From VYFG01 sp965204165 (GTDB taxonomy: Bacteria > Pseudomonadota > Gammaproteobacteria > Arenicellales > Poriferihabitantaceae), in assembly GCA_965204165.1 (NCBI GenBank), contig OZ241969.1, positions 930,001 through 994,000 of the forward strand: a DNA stretch of 64,000 nucleotides, written 5' to 3'. Below, piece after piece: positions 26,077-33,887 of this stretch. The stretch's first letter is position 1. Every line of letters starts with the position of its first letter. Below the pieces are notes generated by a model that saw only the letters and a list, made by a program, of their open reading frames with translations, did not search any database and was not told where the DNA came from. A program made the translations under genes and the position numbers.

Positions 26077-27058
26077 CATGGTCGGAACGGTGCGCCGCCC
26101 TGGCGCCTCGCTCGTTTCACTCTCTTCGCCTGTACCGCTTTCCTCTCGCGCCATCGCGGGCTTCGCCGCGCCCGGCGCTCTTTCCATCCCACGTCCGCGG
26201 CAGCGGCGGCAACCGCGTCTCCTTCCGCACCCGCTCCAGGCTCGGTGCTCTGCACCATCGCCTGGCACACGGACCTGCTCCTCTCTCGTCACCGGTGTCG
26301 GCTTCGCCGGACATCATTTCCCTCTCCGGCTCCGTCTCCTCGTTCGTCCAGCACGTGTGCCGGTCGCGATGGCCCTGACGTCGACAACCGCGCCCGTTGC
26401 TCCGACCGTTCCGGTCTCCTCTCCGCACGACGGTCGCGTTTCCCGTTCGGGTACTCCATCGGGTCGCGTTCCGCTCCCTTTCGCTTGTCGCTTCAAGCGA
26501 CTCGCTCACACGCCGCTCGGGCTTCATCCCTTCGCTCTGCCAGGATCCCGAATCGTTCGTGGTGTGCTCCTCCCTTTTCTCTCATTTCTACGCCCGGCGG
26601 CGTTCTCTCTCACACCCGACGCATCCTGGATGCCTTCTTATGCAAGCGCACGTATGCCCGGCACCGAACTGCCTCCATTGCGGGAAATCAACACCCTGTC
26701 GTGCCGGGGAAAGTTGCCCATTCTGGTACCACCGCTACCGCCTTGTTTTTGCAGGATTATCTGAACCGTGACGTCACGGTGGACACCCCTGTCCACGGCG
26801 GGTGTCCCATGGTGGCCCCGGTTTTTCCTGCCCTGCCACCAATCGGTGGCAGGGCCAATGGCCCCTGATTCGTGATTCAGGTCAGCCAATATCCAGCTGT
26901 TGGCCATCGAAATCATGATCCATCGGACCCTGGCACGGTCACAGGGGAAGCTTGAAAATCCCGGGAATCGAATACAATCCGGACAAATTTTGATCGCGGG
27001 AAATCCGTTTCGGATATGCTCCTGAATGTCCCGGGGATGCCAACAGCAGAAGAAAACC
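26077..27058. other. Second C/T-rich gene-free stretch
   Basis: About 980 bp with no credible gene on either strand. The first 550 bp are strongly C+T-rich and degenerate, like 24506-25088, and share short motifs with it. The last 200 bp are more balanced and hold a hairpin at 26830. Because this lies upstream of a relaxosome-type ribbon-helix-helix gene, it is a candidate site for the transfer origin. No nick-site sequence was identified. Confidence 0.5.
26830..26855. repeat. Perfect 11-bp hairpin (possible oriT or attenuator structure)
   Basis: GCCCTGCCACC (26830-26840) and GGTGGCAGGGC (26845-26855) form an 11-bp stem with an AATC loop. GGCCAATGGCC follows immediately. There is no T-run on either strand at the right distance, so it is not a standard terminator. 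It lies 204 bp before the ribbon-helix-helix gene. Confidence 0.55.
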
Positions 27059-27364
27059 ATGACAGACTCCATCGAAAAGACGGTAAAAAAGACGCTCCGT
27101 GTGCGGCCCGAGCAGTGGGAATTGATCGAGCGGGAGGCCAGCGAGACCCGCCTGACCGCCAATCAACTGGTCATGGAACTTGCGCTTGAGGCTCTGGAGA
27201 GGCGCAGGTTATTCAGTCCCGAGGCCGAGATTCGTATTGCCCGATCCTCGCTGTTCACCGCACAGGCCATCGCCCGGGACCTGATCGCAGCCGGGAAAGA
27301 GAAGGATGTCCAGGAAATTCGCGATTTCATTTCCACCATCGTGCCGGAACCCGGGGCTGACTGA
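27059..27364 (+). CDS. Ribbon-helix-helix DNA-binding protein
   Basis: A 101-residue protein from ATG 27059; frame extension to 27026 is possible. The core is TLRVRPEQWELIEREASETR and then LTANQLVMELALEALERRRL: a strand followed by two helices in the manner of MobC/CopG-type ribbon-helix-helix proteins. The C-terminus is helical and acidic. In mobilizable elements such proteins bind near oriT and help the relaxase, while in toxin-antitoxin pairs they act as antitoxins. No adjacent toxin is visible, and a MobF relaxase lies on the opposite strand further right, so a relaxosome role is favoured. Confidence 0.7.
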   Translation: MTDSIEKTVKKTLRVRPEQWELIEREASETRLTANQLVMELALEALERRRLFSPEAEIRIARSSLFTAQAIARDLIAAGKEKDVQEIRDFISTIVPEPGAD

Positions 27365-27550
27365 ACCGTCGGCCAGTTGATGATAGCCGGTCTACGATTT
27401 TTGGGGATGATCAGGGCTGTGCCCGGATTAGCAGATCAAGATTTTCGATATACGCCAGGACCGGCATACCTGGCAATCCCGAGGAGTTAGAAAATGCCTC
27501 CTATCGTAGTGTAGTTGCATGTGCCTTCGCCGTGACAACCGGTCATGTTT

Positions 27551-27817
27551 TCACGACCATTTGCTGGTGAATTCTCCGGCTCGGAACAACTGGCTGGATA
27601 CCATCTTCCATTCCGACATGATGATGCCCTTCTGATAGGGGCGGGAGGGGTTACTGTGATTCGGAATATTGTAGACGATGGCTCGTTCGTTACGCCGCCT
27701 CCCCCACCCTTTCACAACGAACTTTCCACGCGCTTGGGGCTTGGGGATGACAGTGCCAGGCTTGATCCGCTGCTCGATCAAACCCAGCATTTCCTTCAAT
27801 TCGTGCTGATTTTTCAT
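27551..27817 (-). CDS. Small protein, unknown function
   Basis: An 88-residue minus-strand protein from ATG 27817: MKNQHELKEMLGLIEQRIKP, then a basic stretch (KFVVKGWGRRRNERAIVYNI) and SRPYQKGIIMSEWKMVSSQL. The gene starts 16 bp after the stop of the upstream minus-strand gene (27833-28456), so the two probably form an operon. Wording of the tail resembles small HTH/recognition modules attached to nuclease genes, but no family is assigned. Confidence 0.5.
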   Translation of the reverse strand: MKNQHELKEMLGLIEQRIKPGTVIPKPQARGKFVVKGWGRRRNERAIVYNIPNHSNPSRPYQKGIIMSEWKMVSSQLFRAGEFTSKWS

Positions 27818-27832
27818 GGTCAAGATTCAGAT

Positions 27833-28456
27833 TCAGAGCGGTTGCAGGTATTCCGATGGGGACAACTTACTGCGCCACTCAAAATCCCTGCTCTTGATGG
27901 TCATATGACGCCATTGCGGTATTTCACCTTCCTCCAGCCGATTTCCCACCAGGAACAGGTACTCCGTATCCTCCGCTTCCGGCCACCTCACGCCGAATTC
28001 CGACCCCATCTTCAGCAACCTGACAAGCTTGTCGCTCAGCCAGTTTCTTCTCCTTTCGCTACGTTCCTTCTCATATTCGCTCCAGTCGTAAAAGATAAGC
28101 ACCTTCAAAGGGGAACGGAATATCAGGAACTTCCACATTTCGAATTCGACTGTAACCTGGTTTTCGTGCTCGATGATCACGTCAAGGCACGCAGCAAATG
28201 ACTCATATCCCTCTATCTGGTTGGACTCCTTCTTGTAATACACGCAATCCAGGGTCTGAAATTCCATACCAACATCCAAAGACAGCTTTTCCGAAACCCG
28301 GCGGAGTAAGGAATTTCTATTTGCCTTCATAAAACCGGTCCATGTACTGTCGCTGCAGTAACTTTGTTTGATTCCTTCCGGATTGTCTTCCACGGCTTCC
28401 TTCCATTGTTCCCGGAAAGCATCAAGGAACTGTTCAGCAGTGATTTTCTTGTTCAT
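27833..28456 (-). CDS. Hypothetical protein, possible nuclease-like fold
   Basis: A 207-residue minus-strand protein from ATG 28456 (MNKKITAEQFLDAFREQWKE). The frame extends to a TTG at 28552, but the upstream part is not protein-like. It has a helical N-terminus. The middle reads CLDVIIEHENQVTVEFEMWK followed by FLIFRSPLKVLIFYDW, an acidic-strand-strand pattern that would suit a PD-(D/E)xK-like core. This is a structural guess. It is the first gene of a two-gene minus-strand operon in the cargo interval between the ribbon-helix-helix gene and traI. Confidence 0.6.
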   Translation of the reverse strand: MNKKITAEQFLDAFREQWKEAVEDNPEGIKQSYCSDSTWTGFMKANRNSLLRRVSEKLSLDVGMEFQTLDCVYYKKESNQIEGYESFAACLDVIIEHENQVTVEFEMWKFLIFRSPLKVLIFYDWSEYEKERSERRRNWLSDKLVRLLKMGSEFGVRWPEAEDTEYLFLVGNRLEEGEIPQWRHMTIKSRDFEWRSKLSPSEYLQPL

Positions 28457-28844
28457 ACTGATTCCTGTTTTGTTGGATTTCTGAACTCCGAGAATGATAA
28501 ATACGGGTCGGAATATACGCTCACCTTGCCAAAATTGGGTTTTGATCAGCAAAAAAGGGAACCGATGCTATCACGACATCCTCGGACTGTGGTTACGAAT
28601 ATGCGGAACATTATGCGGACATGGCTGCAATCATCAAGATCATCCGTCGGGCTTTCCACATTCCAAGATCCTGCACTGGAGCAGATCTGCCCGATCTTCA
28701 TGAACAGAGAGAACCAGCAGTTCTTTGCGGCCCTCGAACAGGGGCTATCCAGGAAGGTGGCTGATAAGGCGACCTACAAATCAACCACAAAATTGATTTG
28801 AAGATTTGATCAACCATTTACGAATCGAAAGAGGATCGTAGAAC
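28457..28844. other. Intergenic region between divergent genes, with a coding-like remnant
   Basis: 388 bp between the minus-strand operon and the AbiU2-like gene. On the plus strand, 28564-28764 has a coding-like frame (GYEYAEHYADMAAIIKIIRR) that lacks a proper start and ends at a TGA. It may be a fragment of a lost gene. Confidence 0.35.
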
Positions 28845-29402
28845 TTGACCAAGACAAACCCTAGAATCGAATTGCTGCGCATGATGACGGAAGCCTGCGA
28901 TGCGCGCGCCAATTTTCGCATCTGGAGAACTCTTGATATGTCCAAGGGAGACGGGAAACGCCTCAACGCGATGAATGATACCTCCTATGTGGACTTTTTC
29001 CATGTGACAATTTGGGGGACACAAACACTCGCTTTCCTGTCCCTTGGGAAACTCTTTGACCAGTCAAAGAAAGCACTGAAGATGCACGACCTTGCCCGTG
29101 ACCTTGGCGACAATCAATTGGGCAAGGATCTTGATGGCTTACACAAAACACACGGCAAAGTGATCAGGAAGATAAAGCGCATCAGAAACGAGTCGGTCGC
29201 CCACAACCAATGTGGCAGAAGCGAGAGCAGCGTTTTCGAGCAAGTGGGCATTACTCCGGACGAAATGGAGTGTCTGATTGAGAATGTTTGCAAAATCCTG
29301 AATGAAGCAGGCAGAAGGGCATCATGCACGAATCCAATCCCGGGGGATGCGCGCTACAGGAAGGCTGTCCATGCGCTTCTGGACAAGCTGGGAAAGTGCT
29401 GA
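28845..29402 (+). CDS. AbiU2-type HEPN protein
   Basis: A 185-residue all-helical protein, probably starting at a TTG (28845) with AGAGGA about 10 bp upstream; ATG 28881 is an alternative. It contains YVDFFHVTIWGTQTLAFLSL, GKLFDQSKKALKMHDLA and RIRNESVAHNQ. The last has the HEPN Arg…His signature (here with five residues between). The order and wording fit the AbiU2-like HEPN family, linked to abortive infection. It lies in the cargo interval next to two other predicted defence genes. Confidence 0.75.
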   Translation: MTKTNPRIELLRMMTEACDARANFRIWRTLDMSKGDGKRLNAMNDTSYVDFFHVTIWGTQTLAFLSLGKLFDQSKKALKMHDLARDLGDNQLGKDLDGLHKTHGKVIRKIKRIRNESVAHNQCGRSESSVFEQVGITPDEMECLIENVCKILNEAGRRASCTNPIPGDARYRKAVHALLDKLGKC

Positions 29403-29493
29403 ACAGCCATACATGATGGCCTGAGAGGCGTCGTATCGGGAAAATCCTTCGTTGGAGATAAAAAGAAACCATCCGGCGGAAACCCCCGTTGTG

Positions 29494-29721
29494 TCAGTCC
29501 AGAATGCTGTAGGACCCATCGGGATTCCGTCTGAAATAGACGACATGACCTCCGGGATTTCCCAGACGATACTTCGGCAGAAAATTATTGTAGGTCCGAT
29601 AATCCCAACCCGGGCAGGTTTTGCGGACATCCGCGGCGCGGAACCGCTCGGGCAGCGTGCCCCGTTTGACCGACCGACGCATGCACTCGACAATTTCTGT
29701 TACCTGAACATCATGCTCCAT
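29494..29721 (-). CDS. Small hypothetical protein beside the KAP gene
   Basis: A 75-residue minus-strand protein: MEHDVQVTEIVECMRRSVKR, FRAADVRKTCPGWDYRTYNN and FLPKYRLGNPGGHVVYFRR. It reads as a compact basic alpha/beta protein with a likely HTH (AADVRKTCPGWDYRTYNNFL). It diverges from the KAP NTPase gene, which starts 108 bp away, and may be its regulator. No family is assigned. Confidence 0.6.
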   Translation of the reverse strand: MEHDVQVTEIVECMRRSVKRGTLPERFRAADVRKTCPGWDYRTYNNFLPKYRLGNPGGHVVYFRRNPDGSYSILD

Positions 29722-29828
29722 TTTGGCGTTGTCACGAAGAAAGGAGTTTCGGAAACCAATCCAGAATTCAAATGTGTCCGGCGTAGCAACTTTGCCGTGG
29801 ATTATCCGATACGAACGGGATCAAGCCA

Positions 29829-31928
29829 ATGAATACCAGAATGGATCCTTCTGCCAAGCAAAGAGAGAAAAAGAAAATTCACGGAGACAACCCGATCGGA
29901 CACATTGGACAAGACCTACTCCAACGCGCAAATTTCGCAGAAAAGTTCGCACGTCGCGTGTCCCGCCTGGATGCCAGCGAGGGCTCTGTCGTCGGGGTAT
30001 TCGGCCCATGGGGGTCCGGAAAGACTTCTTTCATGAACCTTGCCCGTAAGGGATTCGAAGACGAGGAAGTGCCTGTACTGGACTTCAATCCCTGGCTTTT
30101 CAGCGGCGTCGAACAACTTGTTGATCGATTTGTCACCGAACTATCGGCGGAACTGAAACTCAACAGGCTTGGCGATATCGGTAATGTCTTCCAGGAATAC
30201 GGAGATGCATTTTCCGGCAATTTGGGGACGATTGTGAAAATAGCCGGAAAATATCATCGCCGTGGAAGAGGGAGCATCCAATTTGAACGCGAAAAAGTCG
30301 CCTCGGTTCTCCGCGAACGGGAAAGGCCGATCATCGTGGTTCTTGACGATGTCGACAGGCTGTCGACTCCCAAGATCCGGGAAATCTTCAAGCTGGTGCG
30401 TCTCACCGCCAGTTTCCCCAACCTGATCTATATCGTGTGCTGCGATCAGTTACGTGTCGAGCAGGCTCTGGGCGAAGAAACAGCAGGGCTGTCGGGACGG
30501 GACTACCTGGAAAAGATCATCCAGTTGCCCTTCAAATTGCCCGAAGTGCCGAGTCATATTCTTGCAGGAGAGCTACATCAAGTTATAGAAGACGCCCTCA
30601 CTGTCGTTGATAACCCCGGTCCCAAGGACAAGGAGAAATGGCCAGTTATCTTCGAAGAAATCGTCCGCCCCCTCGTACGTAACATGCGCGATGTCAGGAG
30701 ATATGCCATCTCGATCCGGCATACCCTGGAGGAGCTGGACGGTCAGGTGGCACCCAACGATGTCCTGGCCTTGGAGGCCATCCGCATTTTCCTGCCTGAC
30801 ATGTTCAAGCTCCTGCCCGAAGCGATCAATGCTCTCACGCTTCCTGTCTGGTTTGTGCATGAGCAACGTGAAAAGTTGGAGATGGACCATGAACCAAAAC
30901 CGACGGAACAGATCTATGAAATGATCAATTCCCAGGTGGATGAAATCATTGAATCCACCCATCCGAAAAAACGGAACGTTGCCAAGGCGGTGACCGACTA
31001 CCTGTTTCCTGTTGGTGAATATCTCTGGGATGTAAGTAATAGCAATGAATATATACCTAGCACAGAAAGAGAATACGAACGGCTAAGCCTTCGCCGCGTA
31101 GCCCATGAACATATATTCCGACTGTACCTGGAACGCGTGGTAGCGCCAGACCTGCGGGGTAACCACCACGCTGAGCATGTGATTTCATTGATGGCCAACC
31201 GAAAGGGGTTGCGCGAATTCGTTCATTCACTCAAGCCGGCGGAATGGCATGGCCTGGTTTCGAATCTGAACCTCTCAGAGCGAAAAATTCAGAATGAACA
31301 CGTGGAAACGCTGGTAATCGTGCTGCTTGAACACTGGTCGAAAATGCCGAATCAGATGGCAGACTGGATATTGCTGGACCGGGCCAGGTCGAATGTCCGG
31401 AAGATCATCGGGCAGATACTGAGCACAATTGAGGATTCCAACTTGGCGGATGCCATGGTAGGTCGAATCTTGAACGAACTGAATTCCCTGTCCTCCAGGT
31501 TGATTTTGGTTGAATTGCTCAGGAGACGGGAAAAACCCTACACCGACATCGTCTCAGAATCGGCACTGCAGGAATATGAAGACATGTTACAGAATGAGAT
31601 CGATCACGCTCCCATTGACGTTCTTGAAGGAGAATGCGACCTCATGCGGGTACTCTACTTCGCAAAGGGTCGAGTCTCAGGTCGATCGTACCGCACGGAT
31701 CGTTCCGTCAATGAATTGACCATTACAGTGCTGCTGTCCTCACTTCGGGAAATGGACGGATCCATTTTCCTGGCTGGCCTGCCCGTACATGTACTCCCCG
31801 AGCTGGATTGTGATGGTCTGGTCAATCTGTATGGCAACCCCGAGCACCTGAAGCAAAGAATCGATGATCTGAAAGCGGAAATCGGCAAACTGACTCCGTC
31901 GATCAAGCGCCGGATACCATATGTATGA
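29829..31928 (+). CDS. KAP-family P-loop NTPase
   Basis: A 699-residue STAND/KAP-type NTPase. Residues 20-60 lead into Walker A GPWGSGKTSF (59-68). DFNPWLFSGVEQLVDRFV follows, then Walker B IIVVLDDVDRL (about 168-178) and the sensor segment IYIVCCDQLRVEQAL. No clear transmembrane helices interrupt the NTPase, unlike many KAP proteins. The C-terminal 400 residues are helical with no recognizable effector. KAP NTPases occur in several antiphage systems. The next gene encodes a TPR-HEPN protein in the same direction 309 bp downstream, a possible effector partner; this pairing is inferred. Confidence 0.85.
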   Translation: MNTRMDPSAKQREKKKIHGDNPIGHIGQDLLQRANFAEKFARRVSRLDASEGSVVGVFGPWGSGKTSFMNLARKGFEDEEVPVLDFNPWLFSGVEQLVDRFVTELSAELKLNRLGDIGNVFQEYGDAFSGNLGTIVKIAGKYHRRGRGSIQFEREKVASVLRERERPIIVVLDDVDRLSTPKIREIFKLVRLTASFPNLIYIVCCDQLRVEQALGEETAGLSGRDYLEKIIQLPFKLPEVPSHILAGELHQVIEDALTVVDNPGPKDKEKWPVIFEEIVRPLVRNMRDVRRYAISIRHTLEELDGQVAPNDVLALEAIRIFLPDMFKLLPEAINALTLPVWFVHEQREKLEMDHEPKPTEQIYEMINSQVDEIIESTHPKKRNVAKAVTDYLFPVGEYLWDVSNSNEYIPSTEREYERLSLRRVAHEHIFRLYLERVVAPDLRGNHHAEHVISLMANRKGLREFVHSLKPAEWHGLVSNLNLSERKIQNEHVETLVIVLLEHWSKMPNQMADWILLDRARSNVRKIIGQILSTIEDSNLADAMVGRILNELNSLSSRLILVELLRRREKPYTDIVSESALQEYEDMLQNEIDHAPIDVLEGECDLMRVLYFAKGRVSGRSYRTDRSVNELTITVLLSSLREMDGSIFLAGLPVHVLPELDCDGLVNLYGNPEHLKQRIDDLKAEIGKLTPSIKRRIPYV

Positions 31929-32237
31929 TTTCAAGGTAATTCTTGCTCTTGCAGAGGATTGCCTGGACTGAACGAAGATCAGCCGGGAAACACCGACACA
32001 TTAAATTAATATCAGTGTTTCCATGCGGAAGCGAACACCGGCTCTCGACAAAAGACAGTCAAGGTTCCGCCATACGAAGCGCAACGGCGCCTTTCATACT
32101 TGGCCAAAGCACAGTTTTCCTTACAGCACGGTCAGCTTTCTTTCCAATCTGACAATCAGGATGCGAAATCAAGGCAACCCAATAGGGATAGAAATACTCC
32201 TAGGCATATCTGCACGAGAAAGACCTTTCCGATACTC
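31929..32237. other. Gap between KAP and TPR-HEPN genes
   Basis: 309 bp, moderately A/T-rich, with no gene seen. The downstream frame is open from 32100, but that part does not look like protein. A separate promoter for the TPR-HEPN gene could lie here. Confidence 0.4.
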
Positions 32238-33788
32238 ATGAACCGTCCTACCGACATCGATGCGCTGACAGATAATGAGGTGATGGATCTCATTGCTCAA
32301 ATGGTAGATTTCGCGGCAGATACACAAGACGCCGAATTGACAACACAGGCATTGGAGATATCGGAGAAGTTAATCCAACGGGAGACGCTGACCGGCGAGA
32401 ATCGTGTACTGCTCCACTATTTTCGCGCCAACGCGTACGAAAACCAGCTCGCGCACGCCGGCCAATCGCAAGCATGGGACTGGGATATTCCTCATCTTCG
32501 GGATGTATTGCTCGAACTGAGGCGGGCCGTTGGACATGCCGGCTGGCCATATCTCGATAAATTCCGGCAATGCCAAATCTACACGAACCTTGGCAACAAA
32601 CTGAATTCGATCGGTCGCCCTGTGGAAGCTCTTTCTGCCTGGAACCGTGCCTTATCTCTAAATCCGAAATTTGCCATGGCCCTGGCCAACCGTGGCCATG
32701 GATTACAGCACTACGGCCAAGCCCTCTATGATGACGGACAGTTTGGCCTTTTCCTACTCGGTGCCCATGACTCTCTTTCTGCAGCATCAGCCGAGGACGC
32801 TGTCTTTGATTCGCTTGAGAACTGCTACCTCAAACCTGATTTTTCTGCTATTGCCGAGGAAATTGGGAAAAGCATCGACCTGGCTACTGCCCGTAAAACC
32901 TTGTACCAAGAGTTCGGACTGGGGAAATCGAGAGCCGAACGGGCCTATCGCTCATGGTGCCTGGACAACCGCCTCTTCCTCAATCCCCTGAACGATCTTG
33001 CTGCCTTCAGCATTGCTGCACGCGATATCCTGCATCTTCCCTCGTTGACCGTAGGCCTTGAAGAGAGTGGACCTGAACCGCCCGCCGCCTACGGCTTCTA
33101 TAATCAAATGAAGCAGGAATTCGTGTCAGCGAGGTGGCTTTACTATGAGGGTGTCACCGGGACGAATACCCATTTCAGCGATAACGATACACGTCTCTTC
33201 GACACTCTGAATATTCCCTCATATTCCCTGAATACGGAGAAAACAAAAATAGCTTTCCGCATGGCATATTCTCTTTTCGACAAGATCGCGTTCTTCATTA
33301 ACGACTATTTCAAAGTCGGTTTACCTGAATGCCATGTCAGCTTTCGCAGTGTCTGGTACCAGCGTAACAGCAAACCAAAATCCTTGAACGGTATTTTCCA
33401 GGATCGTCAAAATTGGCCATTGCGCGGCCTGTTCTGGCTTTCAAGAGATCTGTACGAACCTGATTTCCAAGAGACATCCGAGCCCGACGCCGAGGGGTTA
33501 GCCCACCTGAGAAACTACCTCGAACACAAGTATTGTCAGGTCAATGAAGATTTGGGAATCTCATACTCTCTTTTTACGACTTCACGCAAGGATTCGCCCT
33601 TGGGCCTTCGAATTGGCCGTGACATGCTTGAGTCAAAAGGTTTGTTTATTTTGAAACTCGCTCGTTCCGCCCTGATATACCTCTCGCTGGCCGTCCATCA
33701 GGAAGAAGCAGACAGGAACCCAGTTGGAAAAGATGGACTTATCGGCTTAATGCCTCTCTCGGTCTGGAAAGATCGGGGAAGGTATTGA
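32238..33788 (+). CDS. TPR protein with LA2681-type HEPN domain
   Basis: A 516-residue protein from ATG 32238. Residues about 60-190 form TPR-like helices (IYTNLGNKLNSIGRPVEALS, then AWNRALSLNPKFAMALANRG). The C-terminal 250 residues match the LA2681-like HEPN family: NTEKTKIAFRMAYSLFDKIA, FFINDYFKVG and the active-site-like RNYLEHKY (Arg-x4-His, about 424-429). HEPN domains of this family are predicted RNases linked to NTPases in defence islands. Here the gene follows a KAP NTPase, and its TPRs could receive a signal from it. The gene ends tail-to-tail with traI. Confidence 0.8.
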   Translation: MNRPTDIDALTDNEVMDLIAQMVDFAADTQDAELTTQALEISEKLIQRETLTGENRVLLHYFRANAYENQLAHAGQSQAWDWDIPHLRDVLLELRRAVGHAGWPYLDKFRQCQIYTNLGNKLNSIGRPVEALSAWNRALSLNPKFAMALANRGHGLQHYGQALYDDGQFGLFLLGAHDSLSAASAEDAVFDSLENCYLKPDFSAIAEEIGKSIDLATARKTLYQEFGLGKSRAERAYRSWCLDNRLFLNPLNDLAAFSIAARDILHLPSLTVGLEESGPEPPAAYGFYNQMKQEFVSARWLYYEGVTGTNTHFSDNDTRLFDTLNIPSYSLNTEKTKIAFRMAYSLFDKIAFFINDYFKVGLPECHVSFRSVWYQRNSKPKSLNGIFQDRQNWPLRGLFWLSRDLYEPDFQETSEPDAEGLAHLRNYLEHKYCQVNEDLGISYSLFTTSRKDSPLGLRIGRDMLESKGLFILKLARSALIYLSLAVHQEEADRNPVGKDGLIGLMPLSVWKDRGRY

Positions 33789-33887
33789 TTCGCTGCTACT
33801 CACAGTCGACGCTTTGGTGCCTGTCCCCGACCTACCCCGGAATGACAAAAAGATTTCTCTCGACCATTCAGGTTTCCGGGCACCTCG

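Noticed and set aside
25565..26764. A 399-codon plus-strand frame overlapping the DUF2493-like gene and the second C/T-rich stretch
   Set aside because: It overlaps a recognized domain in another frame and continues through repetitive C/T-rich DNA; no family features.
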